Source of the DNA: Theristus sp. LFF4_11
Taxonomy: Eukaryota; Nematoda; Chromadorea; Monhysterida; Xyalidae
DNA length: 64,000 nucleotides
NCBI GenBank assembly: GCA_030248135.1
Contig: JASANC010003988.1
Coordinates: 1 to 64,000, forward strand
Direction of reading: 5' to 3'
Positions 11,901 to 23,120 of this stretch are shown here, piece by piece. The notes beneath the pieces were generated by a model, which saw only the letters and a program-made list of their open reading frames with translations, ran no database searches and had not been told where the DNA came from. Both the position numbers and the translations under genes were made by a program. Positions within the stretch are counted from its first letter, which is position 1. Each line of letters begins with the position of its first letter.

Positions 11901-14900
11901 ATTCTTGAATTTCAGCGTTTGCTTTTGAAAGGTGACGCATCACTTCATTCTTGGCTTCATTCTCTTCGTCGACACGCTCATGAATCTGATCACATTCGTG
12001 TTGCAGATTCTTTTGTTGTGCTGATAACGATTGGCGTTCCTAAACGAGAGACAATATTGTATCCGGTGCTAACTATAAGTAAAAAATCAGCGAACCAACC
12101 CTTGTTTCTTCGTCAGCTTGACGCTTTACTTCTTCCAGCTGACTGGTCATTTGGCTCTTCAAGCGTTGCAATAACGTTTGCTACAAAACAATACGTGTTT
12201 TGAATTTTTGTTTGATATATGGCATAAAAGCAAGAAGAACAGCTCTATGTGCTCTATAACCTGCGAGTCATTTTCTTCCAATTGGCGACCTAAATCGCTG
12301 TTTTCGTTCAGTAGACGATTTCTGTGTGAGCTGAGATCTTGCAGCTGGCGGTTGTATTCATCCGACTTGTTCTGCAAAAAAATAAATTGTAAATATTGCT
12401 TTTTGAAATTTTGAACATTTCAATTGAATCCCAGAAAAACAACTTTATAAAACTATCTTTTTAACTGACTTCCAAATCAGATATTTGCGTCTCTAGCTGT
12501 TTGACAATTTTATCCAAGTTCGCGCGTGCCTTGGCCTCTTGGTCCACAGTTGAGTGCATGTCCTCAATGTCTCTTCCCATGGCAGATTTTTCTTTTTCAA
12601 TCCTAACAAATTAGAAATCTGGTTTAACAACACTATGAATAACTAGTAATTGATAAAACTTGTATGAACATTCACAGGGAAAACGAATGTCTTTACGTCG
12701 TAATTACGTGCCAATTAAGCATATAAATATGTCCCGTATTTCGACGTCTTTGCGTAATTCATCGGCAACTGGCGTGTGTACATACGCGCGTCTTGGCGTA
12801 ACGTTATTGCGACAGGCGTCTGTACATACGCCACAGTTATTGCATGATGCAGCATAATTCCGTCATCAGTACATTGATACGTGTTACTTGTGCAAACAGG
12901 TGTGCGCGTGTGAAAGATAGGGACCTCAGCTATGGTTTCCACTTACGCGCACATATGTTTTTTACGACTGCATTATTGTCCAACTTTAGCATTGTTTGTT
13001 AATCATGTGAGATAATTACGAGCAGCTCGAATTTATGTAAACAACAAACTTATGCGCGTAATTGCAACGTACAGACATTTGTTTTCCCTGTGATTTATTG
13101 CTGAAAAGTAGTGGTTTGCCTTACTTTGCTTTTTGTTTGGTTAACTGATCGAGCTGATCGGCCATTTCGGCACATGCGTCTGTGTGCTTTTTGCGCAACG
13201 CACCAAGTTGGTTCTCGTGCGACATCGCAATTTCTTCCAGCTCGCGACGCAACTTTGACATTTCTGCTTCACGCCGTTTGTTGATCTGCACGAATAAAAA
13301 AATGTTTCCGTGTTGTTAGATAAGAATAATTTAAATTTCACACAGCAGAAGTACTGACTTCCTGTTGAGCAGAAGTGACTCCTCCGGCTTCATCCAAACG
13401 CTCGTGCATTTCTTCAATTTCACGCTGTAAGTCGCTCTTAGCGCGATCAGCCTGCAAATTTAGCGGTTGTGTGAATGTACGTGCCTGTTTAAAGTGAACT
13501 GTCAAATCAATTTGTGAAAATTTGTGAAAATCAGTTGCTAACCTTGCCACGTGCAACTCGTTCTGCTTCGAGCTCTTCTTCGGTTTCGGCAATTCTATTC
13601 TGCAGTTCTTTTACCTGGCGTTGCAACTTCGAAAGAGCTGATGACTCGTCTTCGAGACGTGACGAAATGTTGTTGATTTCAGCGTCCTTCCTAAATTCAT
13701 GCGTCTTGGGTCACCATCCGCTACTGGTCACCAAATCTTTAAGATTGTTCAATACCGACTTCTTTAGGTTATTTTCAACATCGGCACGCTGGCGCGTGAG
13801 CTCGTCAAAGGTTTCGTGTGCCACTTTTAATTCACCTTCCATTTTACGTTTTGACTTGGACATGTCCTACATACACGGGAAACTCATTGGTTTCTATGCA
13901 ATACCCACCATGAAATAGATGACAATATTAAAAAACTGCCAACCTGTCCAGCGCGGCGCTCGCGTTCCAACAAGTCTTCCATTTCTGATAAATTCTGCTC
14001 GACCTTTTGCTTTACTTTGTTGTGATGGTTTACCTTAATTATTCGTTAATGGAATGGTAAGTTGGTAACTAAATTGATATCATGCATGAAGTACAAAAAA
14101 TGAAGATGTTTATGAAAAGTTTGCGTGTTTATTAAAATCTCAAAAGAAACCTTGTCTTCTTCAGCCTGCAAGTCTTCGCCCATTTTGCGCCCAATTTCAG
14201 ACAAGTGTTTGGTCTCTTTTTTTAGTTTTGATAATGCATCGTCTTGCTGTTGCAGTTCATCCTAAAAACTTTTTTGCATTATTTTTCTGCTATAATCCAT
14301 TAAAAAGCGCAGAAGATACTGAATAAGTTTATTCTAGCAAAACCTGCAGCGATCGAATCTGGTGCTCTTTTGCTTTTAAATCAGATTCTCCTTTGCGCAG
14401 CGACATTTCCAAATCTTGCATTTTTCGTTTGTATTCTTCAGCTTCCGCTTCGAGCTTCTTTTTCTGACTTGATCCGGAGGAAACAGCATCTTCAAGGTTG
14501 TTTATTGACTTGGTTAGTTCCTAAAAAAATATTAGAAAAATAATGGTTTAACAACAGAAAACTAAAAAATCTTGAATTAAAAAGGAGAAGCCAAACATCA
14601 ATTTTTGCTAGAGCGGCGTCTTTTTCGTCATTGAATCTATTAATTTTTTCATCTGCTTCTTTGTAGCCTTGCGCGAACTGCTCATTCTGTTGTGCCAGCT
14701 CTTCCGTTTCTTTCGCAAGATTATCGTTTTCGGCTTCAGCTGCTGCCAACGCTTCATGCTCTTTTGCCAACTTTGCTTCCATTTCCTGGATACCAGTTTT
14801 TTAAAGCAAATAAAGAATTTAAAACAAAACGTTTTTATTATTAGGCAACTTTACTAACCGCTAGTTCTTCTCCAACGCGAGCTAGTCGAGCTTGCTCACG

Positions 14901-17900
14901 CATCGTTTCAAACATTCCCTTCACTTTGCCAAGTAATTTGAACCACTCCCACGTGCGCACTTCAGTCCACGACTTGATGTTAGACTTTATGGCGATCATA
15001 TTATCGATGCGTTCTTTGCGTTTCGGCACGTCAATCTGTGGACGTGTGATGCAATTATCAACAGACAATTACCAAAGTTGAGCATTTATAAAAATCAAAA
15101 ATTTACAAACTTTCATATTATCCGTACACTTACCAATGCAGTATACGAGCGCACTTGTGCTTGAAGCATTTTTAAGAAGCCGGACAAGGTCTCGTCACGC
15201 AAGTCTTCCATTTTTGCTAAGATACCGGCTTTGAAGAACACTTTGGTGATGCCAATACGGAAGTCATCGGCAGTTAGTCGACCACCAGCAACGACTTTCG
15301 CCATCATTGCATCCGACGTCTTCTAAATCGTTCAGAAAAAAATATAAATACCGAAGAACTCTAAAAACATAAAAGTTGCATTTTAATTTGGTTGTTGACA
15401 AAATTTTGAGCCAAGATAAACTAAAGTTTCAATGTTGCGACTTCAGTCCATCAAGCCATTGATTAACATTTTAGTTTTAGTTTAGTTTTTGTGCTTTTAT
15501 ACAGCTTTATGTCAACATACAGCGACAAAGTTTTACTCAAACCTGAGATGGTTCCTGTTTTGCTACTTCACCTCCCAAGATGGCATATCGCTGACGGAAG
15601 TCGGAGTGAATCATTCGATTGGGGAAACCCTTACGACAAATACGGATGCCCTCAAGTACACCATTGCAGGTTAGCTGATTCATAACCAGCTCAGCAGCAA
15701 GTAGACCTATTGGAAAACAAAAGGATTCCGTTTGTTCCGTTTAAAAATCATTAAAAATTTGTCAGTATGTGCCTACCAGATTTTTTCAATTCGTTTGGAA
15801 TCAGACATCGAATGAAATGTGGATGAGTTGTGTGCAACATTCCCATTAGAGAATCCAGAGATTCACGATATTTCATTGAGACGGTCATCATAGATGCAGA
15901 CTTTCCCTTCTTTCTGCCACCTCCGTCGCCAGCTAAACAAAAATTTAAATTTTTTCAACGGAGAATGCAAATATTTGCGTTGAAAATTGTATTCATAAAA
16001 CGCTTTGTGCTTTGTGATTTTTAGTGTTTGTAATTTTAGGAAACAAATACAAATGTGACCATATTTACTCAGGCAGCGGCGTAAATTGCAGTTTCTAACA
16101 GAGCAGTAATTATGTTTGTTTTGTTGTTTTGTTTTTGTGAATCTCGTAACTTTCAGCTCACATTTAGCCTTAGCTGCTGCTTCTTCTTGCGTCTCATAAT
16201 CGGCCCAAATTGTCTTGATCAGCTCGTTGGAGTTGCTTGCCTTCAAAACAGCAGCCACGGTGTCGTTCAACGGATCTTTGTTTTTCTCCAGCCAGTTGGA
16301 CACGTTGTATCGCACCTTTAAAACCGCACAATAACGTATTCTTAAGTTGAACAAAGGCTTGTGCATTAAAAATAGACATGTTAATTGTATTTTACTGTGC
16401 CGCATATAATGGACGACTTAATGATTAAATTCTGTGTATAACCATGTGTTGTTAAAAGCAGATGACGACATTGCGGCCCGAAATGTTGTAACATCCTACA
16501 ATAGTTAAACGGTAAAAATAACAGTTCAACAAACCAGGCCAGCATATTGTTTCAATGCAAAGTGAGCCTCAGCTTGTTTGCCCTTTGGTGGTTTTGGCTT
16601 TTCGAAGTTGGGATGTTTGCCAAGGTAAGCGTCATTTAGTTTTTGCGCGTATGTCAGATCGGTACCTTTTGGAACGACGCATTCTTCGTCCAGCATGGAA
16701 ATCACACCCATTGGCTAAGATTTAAAACAACCATAAGTATCGAAAAGGTTCGTTGTAAGTAAACGTTGCAAAAGTCACAAAATACCTTTTCTAGCAACTC
16801 AATACCAGCAGCCAGATCGAGACCAAAATCAATGAAGGTCCATTGAATACCTTCTTTCTGGTATTCTTCCTGTTCAAGGACGAACATGTGATGGTTGAAG
16901 AATTGCTGCAGTTTTTCGTTGACGAAGTTGATCCACAACTGTTCGAACGAGTTGAACTAAAAAGCACAAGAAACCTTGACGAGTTTAAAGATTAAGAACT
17001 TTGAAAAAAATGCGAAGAACGGCGACGTACGTCAAAAATCTCGAATCCGGCAATATCCAGGACACCAGAAAAAAACTCTCGTTGAAGTTCCTTTGCATCG
17101 AGGGTCATGTTGCACTTCATGACCAGCCAATCAAACAAGCGATTGAAAATCGCCTTTGCCATCGCACCAACTGACCATTGCACCTGTTCCTTTGTTTGAC
17201 CTTTGTTCACCCATTCAGTGCCAACCTTGACACGTGGCTTGCAAAATGCTGTTAGGAACGGATCTACGCCGACACCGTAGTTGTTGGCGGCTTTCGTGGC
17301 TTCTGAAAAAGTAAACACCTGTGTTTAATAAGTTTGTGAAGTTTGTTGTGAAGGAAACCCAATAATACATGTACCATCTTTGCCGTCGGGTTCAGCTTGT
17401 TCACCGCGTTGCTTGAACTGCATGTCACCCATGTGTGTGATGGCAGCACACAAACGGTAGACGTCAAATTTTTCTTCTTTGCTGAACATCAAAATGTCAA
17501 ATGCTTCCTAAAAGGGTGACTGTATAAATTTGCAGCCAACGTTCAATCAAATAAATAAGTTCGATTCAAACGAACGTCAGTCATTTCAAACTCTTCCTTG
17601 TCGTCAACGCCAGCGATGGTTGTTTCAGCCTGATTAGTGTACCAGTATTCTTTTGGTGATTTATCCAGTTCCAGTTTTTTCTAAAAAGAAAACAGTTTGA
17701 GCATATTTTGCTTAATCACCCAAACTTTTGATTGATTGCGGCAATAAAACGAAAACAATAAACGACAATAAAGGAAATAAAAACTAACAACGAGGTCGGG
17801 TTGAAAACCAGACATCATTTGATAGAAGATATGATAAGCACGTTCACCAGGGGCCTGACGGATAACACGAGATTTTTCCAGCAAATCTGCAGATTTAACT

Positions 17901-19124
17901 CATATGTAATTATGCGAACAAACATTAACCATGTTCAAAGTCACATAGTATGTTTAAAAACAAAAAACAAAAAACCGAAGCGCCGCAAAAAATTTACAAT
18001 GCTGGATATCGCAACCGGCCACTCGTCCGTCTTTGCTGAAGTGGATACGGATGAATTTACCGAAGCGGGACGAGTTGTTGTTTCGGACTGTTTTTGCATT
18101 GCCGAACGCTTCGAGCACAGGGTTCGTCTGAACAATCTGATCTTCGAGACTGACTCCACCTTTCTTTTGTGCAATACCAGCTGCTTCAGCTTGTGCCGCA
18201 CCGACAGATGCAAAGTACGAAATGACTTTTTTGGTGTTCTCGGTCTTGCCAGCACCAGACTCACCGGTGATCAACATGGATTGGCATTGACGGTCTTGAA
18301 TACATGTTATCAATCAAGTTTAGTATAAATAATGTCATACCTTTTATTTTTTTGTTTGTTATACCTTGCATCATGTTTGCGTAAGCTTCTTCGGCTGCAG
18401 CAAACAAGTGCGGCGGCATTTCGTTTTTTCGCTTTCCCATGTACATGCGTGCTACTGAATCGGTGTAGATCGGAAGTCGCTTGTACGGATTGATCACAAC
18501 GCAGAACAAACCAGAGTACGTCTAAAAAGGTGCTAGGTGTTTGCTGATGAAGGCTGAGTTTTTGAATTGAATAAGTTTTAAGCCAGCGACTGTTTAGGGC
18601 AGTTATGATTTAGATTCAAGCAACAAATAGATGCGTATGTAGTTGAAGCAACAAGAACAAAAAACTAACGTAGATCAACATGCACTCGTAACGCTCGCGT
18701 AGCGTGCACAGCACGGAGGCTTCGTTGAGATATGACATGCTTGACATGTCCTCGCATTTCGTAAACTTTGGCGGGTTCACTTCTTGCAGAACGTCTTTTT
18801 TCAGAGTTTGCTAAAATAGTGTCGCGTGTAATGCAACTGTTTGTTACAAATATTTCAACAAAGATTAACAATAACTAACTTCCGCTAACTGACAGCTAAT
18901 TTTACACCTTTTAAACATTGTTATAGCGCGCCTACCTCACTGCCTTTGACAAACACGGTCACCATGTCACCCTTCTCGGATTTAATTTCAGCCAATAGGA
19001 ATCCCTCTTCCTTGTCGGGCACCCAAATCGCCGTTTTGCTGTTGAATGGGCGCGACTGCTCCTGCATGCGTGTCTCCTGATCCTGACGCAGGTACTGCCA
19101 TCCGGGATCTTGTTCGTAGTCCAT
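8957..19124 (-). CDS. Muscle myosin heavy chain MHC-2, full length
   Basis: Exons: 18936-19124, 18670-18810, 18365-18521, 17998-18294, 17789-17886, 17576-17680, 17375-17507, 17031-17302, 16786-16956, 16535-16714, 16162-16315, 15777-15932, 15543-15706, 15134-15322, 14859-15035, 14597-14785, 14344-14520, 14151-14261, 13944-14033, 13760-13866, 13543-13690, 13359-13451, 13125-13285, 12470-12602, 12261-12371, 12100-12180, 11877-12039, 11654-11805, 11348-11542, 11140-11280, 10883-11053, 10652-10798, 10498-10560, 10338-10421, 10087-10218, 9836-9994, 9550-9735, 9373-9468, 8957-9181. They give 1,965 aa, a normal muscle-myosin length. The motor (1 to about 780) has the P-loop at 173-180, switch I at 234-242, switch II at 456-461 and reactive cysteines near 698/708. 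The rod runs from 862 to near the end and finishes in a Ser-rich non-helical tail. The product should be a thick-filament motor. The donor after exon 34 is GC (10337-10336) in a weak context; without that splice the frame hits TAA three codons on. Confidence 0.9.
12672..13093. mobile_element. MITE-like element with ~45-bp inverted ends, inside an MHC-2 rod intron
   Basis: The left end (TCACAGGGAAAACGAATGTC, continuing to about 12718) is mirrored by the right end (reverse complement TCACAGGGAAAACAAATGTC). About 45 bp pair with few mismatches. The interior repeats GTCT-containing, CpG-rich words (for example GTGTACATACG and GTCTGTACATACG). No transposase ORF. It accounts for most of the largest MHC-2 intron (12603-13124). 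Confidence 0.6.
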
Positions 19125-19138
19125 GATGGCTGACGTCT
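19125..19138 (-). promoter_or_regulatory. Candidate 5' splice-acceptor (cis or spliced-leader) of MHC-2
   Basis: On the minus strand AAAAATAG ends at 19137, 12 nt before the ATG. A short leader behind an acceptor would fit spliced-leader addition if the organism is a nematode, or a 5'-UTR intron. Inference only. Confidence 0.25.
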
Positions 19139-19198
19139 ATTTTTCGCGTGAGATCAGCCAAATGATAAAACTGAAAAGATCAACTTGCTAAAACAATA

Positions 19199-19939
19199 CA
19201 GGATGGTCCATAAGCAGTGATACCAACTTTGAAGCTCTGTAGCTAAACATTCGTTTGAATTTCTTTGTTGAAGTTTTAAGCAGTCATTAGGAAAAGTTCA
19301 ATTTAGTTTTTCAGTAGTTTTCTACTAAAACTGTTGAACGGCTAGTCCATAACGACCATAGACACTTCGGATATTATCATCTCGGTATTCGTGTTGTTTC
19401 TAAAACGCATCAGACTAAAACTATTTATTGTGAATTCATGTTTTAAAGTTTCTGCTAAAAGACAACAAAGCGTAGGCATGGTTTTTACTTTACGTGTTCC
19501 GTTGATTTAAGCTGAAAATATGACCTCCTCAAAATATGAAAATGGGTGCTTATCACCTTTTTACTCAGTTATTTTTACCCTCAACTACTTTTACACAGTA
19601 GTTGCTCATTTTTTAATTAAATTTGCCTGAAAATTAATCTAAACGTTCTCAAACAAATGGCTATTTCTAAACCATTTTTTAGCCCAGACAGTCAATCAGA
19701 TGGTGTGCAACAACGCGAGAAAGTTTTATAAATTGCTTTTGTTGTCCACTGACACGCAACAAAAAAAAATTAGGGGTTTCCATTTTTTTAGTCGGAGTGG
19801 TGAAGCCGTTCAAAATTTTGATGATTGAAAATTGCAGCAAATCTAAGTTCAAGTGTGTTTAAAATAATTGGTTAAAATTTTAATGGAAATGCGAGTTACA
19901 GAGCTTCGAAGTTACTATCACTACTTATGGACCACCTTG
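19199..19939. mobile_element. Non-autonomous Tc1/mariner-like TIR element
   Basis: Ends CAGGATGGTCCATAAGCAGT and (reverse complement of the right end) CAAGGTGGTCCATAAGTAGT pair over about 50 bp. Each end is flanked by TA (19197-19198 and 19940-19941), the usual target duplication of the Tc1/mariner superfamily. It is 741 bp with no transposase ORF, and sits directly upstream of MHC-2 where promoter sequence would be expected. Confidence 0.6.
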
Positions 19940-20977
19940 TACATTAAATCATCAAATTCAAGCACTTGCACTATACGAAAAAATAATGCTTAGTTCTATA
20001 TTAGAACCGATTCTTGTTTCAATATACAGTAGTGATTAAAAAAAAACAGCAAGCGAAGCTGTAACAGTTGAGCTGTAACAACCAATGTAACAAGTGAGTG
20101 GCTGAAAAGTCGAAAAGTTGTTGTGCAGCTCTTGCTCTTGAACAGTTTCCTCTAAAGTCTTCGAATGAACGATGCAACAGCAATTCGTAGCAGAAGAGAA
20201 TAACAACTGTGTTTTAACATTTACATACATGCTATGCTTCGACACTCACTGGCATCCTCTGTGGCTACAGCAACACATTCTGTTGCAGATTTTGGGTTAC
20301 ACTAAAATCAAGTGTAAGCAGCGGGTGTCGCAAATAGCAGCGCGCGGTACATATACTTGGGTGCCTATGCGCCCGATTTTAATGCACAATGCGTCTTTCG
20401 GTTAAGGAAGCCGAATGCTTTTTACCCTTTTTCTGCTGCAAGTGTGTCGTGTATTTCAATAGCATTGAATATGTGACGTTGACTGTTGTAATAGTGCCGC
20501 GCACAGATCAACATACATCACCAGCGAAATGAAGCACATCCACATTGTACTTGCTTTCGTTGTTCAATGCGCCTGCGTTGAAAGTTTTGCGCAGCATACT
20601 AACGTTGTACAGTGCGCACGTGTAGGGGTTCCAGTTATATGTACCTTGCGTTTTGCCTCACTGTGAATTCGGATCTAATTTTAGATTGTTCGTAATGTGT
20701 CACTTGTGTCTGTGTAGTGTGGTTCACTGAGCGTACATTATGGCACCAGAACGGCGTAGTTTGCAAGCTGCACAACAGTTGCACAACTGCGAAAGTGACT
20801 TCTATAAAACTACATGTAGCCTGTAGTTGTTTGTCTTATCGGGTATCGGGTTCACATCAACATGTTCACTCACACACGTATGTGAAAAAAGTTGAGGGGA
20901 CTGAAACTATGTATTAAAAAAAGAACGATGACCTTTTAATGTTTGTTCTGAATCTCTGTATTTTAATCAAAACCCAT
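19940..20977. other. Spacer without recognisable genes
   Basis: About 1 kb upstream of MHC-2. Only short ORFs with no recognisable domain. It may contain MHC-2 control sequence. Confidence 0.4.
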
Positions 20978-21270
20978 CTAAAAATGCGGAAGTCGCATAT
21001 AAATGAATTGAATATGAATATGAATAAGTAGAATATGAATTTGTGAAATCAGTGCGAAGCTTGATACACGGATACATATAGATACATACAAGTACACAAA
21101 AGCCATATTTTGGCCTCGCGTTTGCTTTGCTGAAAACCCTTCATAAGTACTTTTCAATTGTCCCTTTTAGTTTAGTTTGAAAGCATAGCACGCATGTTGA
21201 AGTTCTAAAAAAATAAGAGGGTAAAGCGGTGCTGCATATACATGTAGCTCTATAATTGCACGTACATGCA
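20978..21270 (+). repeat. Decayed half copy of the inverted-repeat element
   Basis: Starts TCTAAAAATGCGGAAGTCGC and continues with diverged versions of blocks seen in the four intact copies (CGGATACA..AAGTACA, GCGTTTGCTTTGCTGAAAA, TTTTCAATTGTCCCTTTTAG). No matching right arm was found, so this is an old truncated copy. Confidence 0.5.
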
Positions 21271-21336
21271 CTGTTGCTAAACAGCGTTTTAAAATATCGT
21301 TGTTTTTTAATTTAAATACTGTGGTCCTTAAATTGG

Positions 21337-21374
21337 TTGTTGTTGTTGGGATTTTTAGGCGATGTTTTTAGCTT
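21337..21374 (-). mobile_element. 3' fragment of the tRNA-derived SINE
   Basis: TTGTTGTTGGGATTTTTAGG followed by CGATGTTTTTAGC is the reverse complement of the 3' end and (AAC)n tail of the SINE at 50401-50607. It is truncated, with no tRNA-like head. Confidence 0.45.
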
Positions 21375-21929
21375 TTAGTTTAGTTTTTAGTTTGGTACCT
21401 TCGTGTTTCTAGAACTGGTGGGAATGAAATTTATCATGCCCATTTGCGAGCGAAGCGGACAGCTGATGCAGGCATAATATGGCCCATTTGTCGTTCGCGC
21501 TAAAATTCCAAACTTACTGTGCCTCGCATTGTGAGCATAAAAGGAGCTGAGAATTTTTTTCCTGCACACAGGTAGATAATCCATAGGTAAGGTGAATGAA
21601 AGAAAAATTTTTTCGTGGTGATGATGTTCTACACACGCTGTGTGCGCATAACATCGATTCTTAATAAGCTGTTACTTATTCTTCTAACCCCCTTTTTTCG
21701 ACTATGTCATAAAATGTGTACGCAGTTTCAGTGATATAAAACATTCTGACTGTTATGATAAAAACATTTCCTAAGGTAAAAATTTTCAAATTTTAAAAAT
21801 TTTGCATTAATTTTTTTACGATACTCCCCAAGGCTCAAATTTTGCTGTTTTACACAAAATTACGAAAAAACGTGTATTTGCGATTTCTGCGCATGAAACA
21901 AATCGTTATTTGACAAGTCAAAAAGTTTC

Positions 21930-22340
21930 TGGAGGTAACCAACAACGGGGAGTTTGAATTTGACCTTTATTTTTTGACAAAATTAAAGGAATAGCAGTTA
22001 AATAACTAAAATCGTGACCATTTAGGACGAATCGGCCGTGGAAATTGGCGAAATCGGTCAAAAACAAAAAAATGGGGAAATTGTCTAGTCTGTAAGAATT
22101 CAATGCGCTTATCACGGATTTTGGGTTAGTTTTCTTACGTGAGCAACTACAGATGCTGAATCGTGACGTTTTCAGGAAAATCGGCCGCGGAAATTGGCGA
22201 AATCGGTCCAGAAACGAAAAACAAGAAAAGGGTGTTTTCCAGGGTAATTCATTACGCTGATCACGGATGTTGGGTTTGTTTTTATAAGAGAAATTCTAGA
22301 TACTGAATCGTGACCACTTGGGGAATTTTGTGAGCAAGTT
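21930..22340 (+). repeat. Degenerate 149-bp satellite monomers
   Basis: At least two diverged monomers with the hallmark words ATCACGGATTTTGGGTTAG, CTGAATCGTGAC and AATCGGCCG. They are more decayed than the arrays in composites A-D, implying an older insertion. Confidence 0.6.
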
Positions 22341-23120
22341 ATTGTAGAGTTTACCTGGTGCAAGACAAAAAATTACAAAAAATGGTTTTTATGTGGCTCA
22401 GCTCAGTAGATTCAGGATTACTAAGCACGTAAGCTTTGTTTTTGTCAGCAGTACTTTTATAAATTTTTTCTTGAAATTGCATAAGCACAATTATTCAATA
22501 AACGCCTTGTCAAACAATTTGCCAGTTTACGTCAGTGGCAAAGAAAACCGTCATTGTTTTTGCAAAAGTGGAAACGCACACCTGTTATCAGTTTGGTCTC
22601 TTTTTTAAGGCTTACAATGTATGAATAAGTTTGGGAAACTTGATAGAATACCTCCCATTGTTGGAGACTTTTATCCTAAAATGGATCACGTTGTCACTCA
22701 TGTATGTGTCGATTTTGTGTAACAAGAAATTGTTTTCAAATTTTAAATTATAAGTTGATTTTAAATTAAATTATTAAATTTGAAGTTCCGATCACAATTA
22801 AAAACATGAACATAAAATTGCTAAAAGTAAATAATTGAAATGCACGTATTGCAGCAAAACAGTAAAATACCACAACGTGCAGGAAGTTATCAACCCAAGA
22901 AATACAGACTTTACTTTGACGTTATTTTTCTATTCGATATATAAAATCTAAAATAAAAAGTACTAGTCATTTGCTCGTTTGTGGCGTTCAGTTAAATTAG
23001 TTCAAAATCTATATTTTGTAAAACAGTAACAGATACATAGTTTATGATCACACACGATTGTGTCAGTTGGCAGTCAGCTCTACACGGCGATATTTCCAAA
23101 TGATTTCTGACCATTGCTAC
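22341..23120. other. 3' flank of MHC-3
   Basis: AT-rich DNA downstream of the MHC-3 stop. No gene seen and no clear minus-strand AATAAA close to the stop. Confidence 0.4.

Noticed and set aside
12660..12942. Two opposite ORFs of 65-75 codons
   Set aside because: They lie wholly inside the TIR element in an MHC-2 intron and show no coding features.
13686..13866. Donor GTATTG with an acceptor at 13687 for MHC-2 exons 20/21
   Set aside because: The alternative donor GTCGGT at 13759 with acceptor TTTAG gives the same total length and restores the 107-nt exon and phase seen in MHC-1, MHC-3 and MHC-4.
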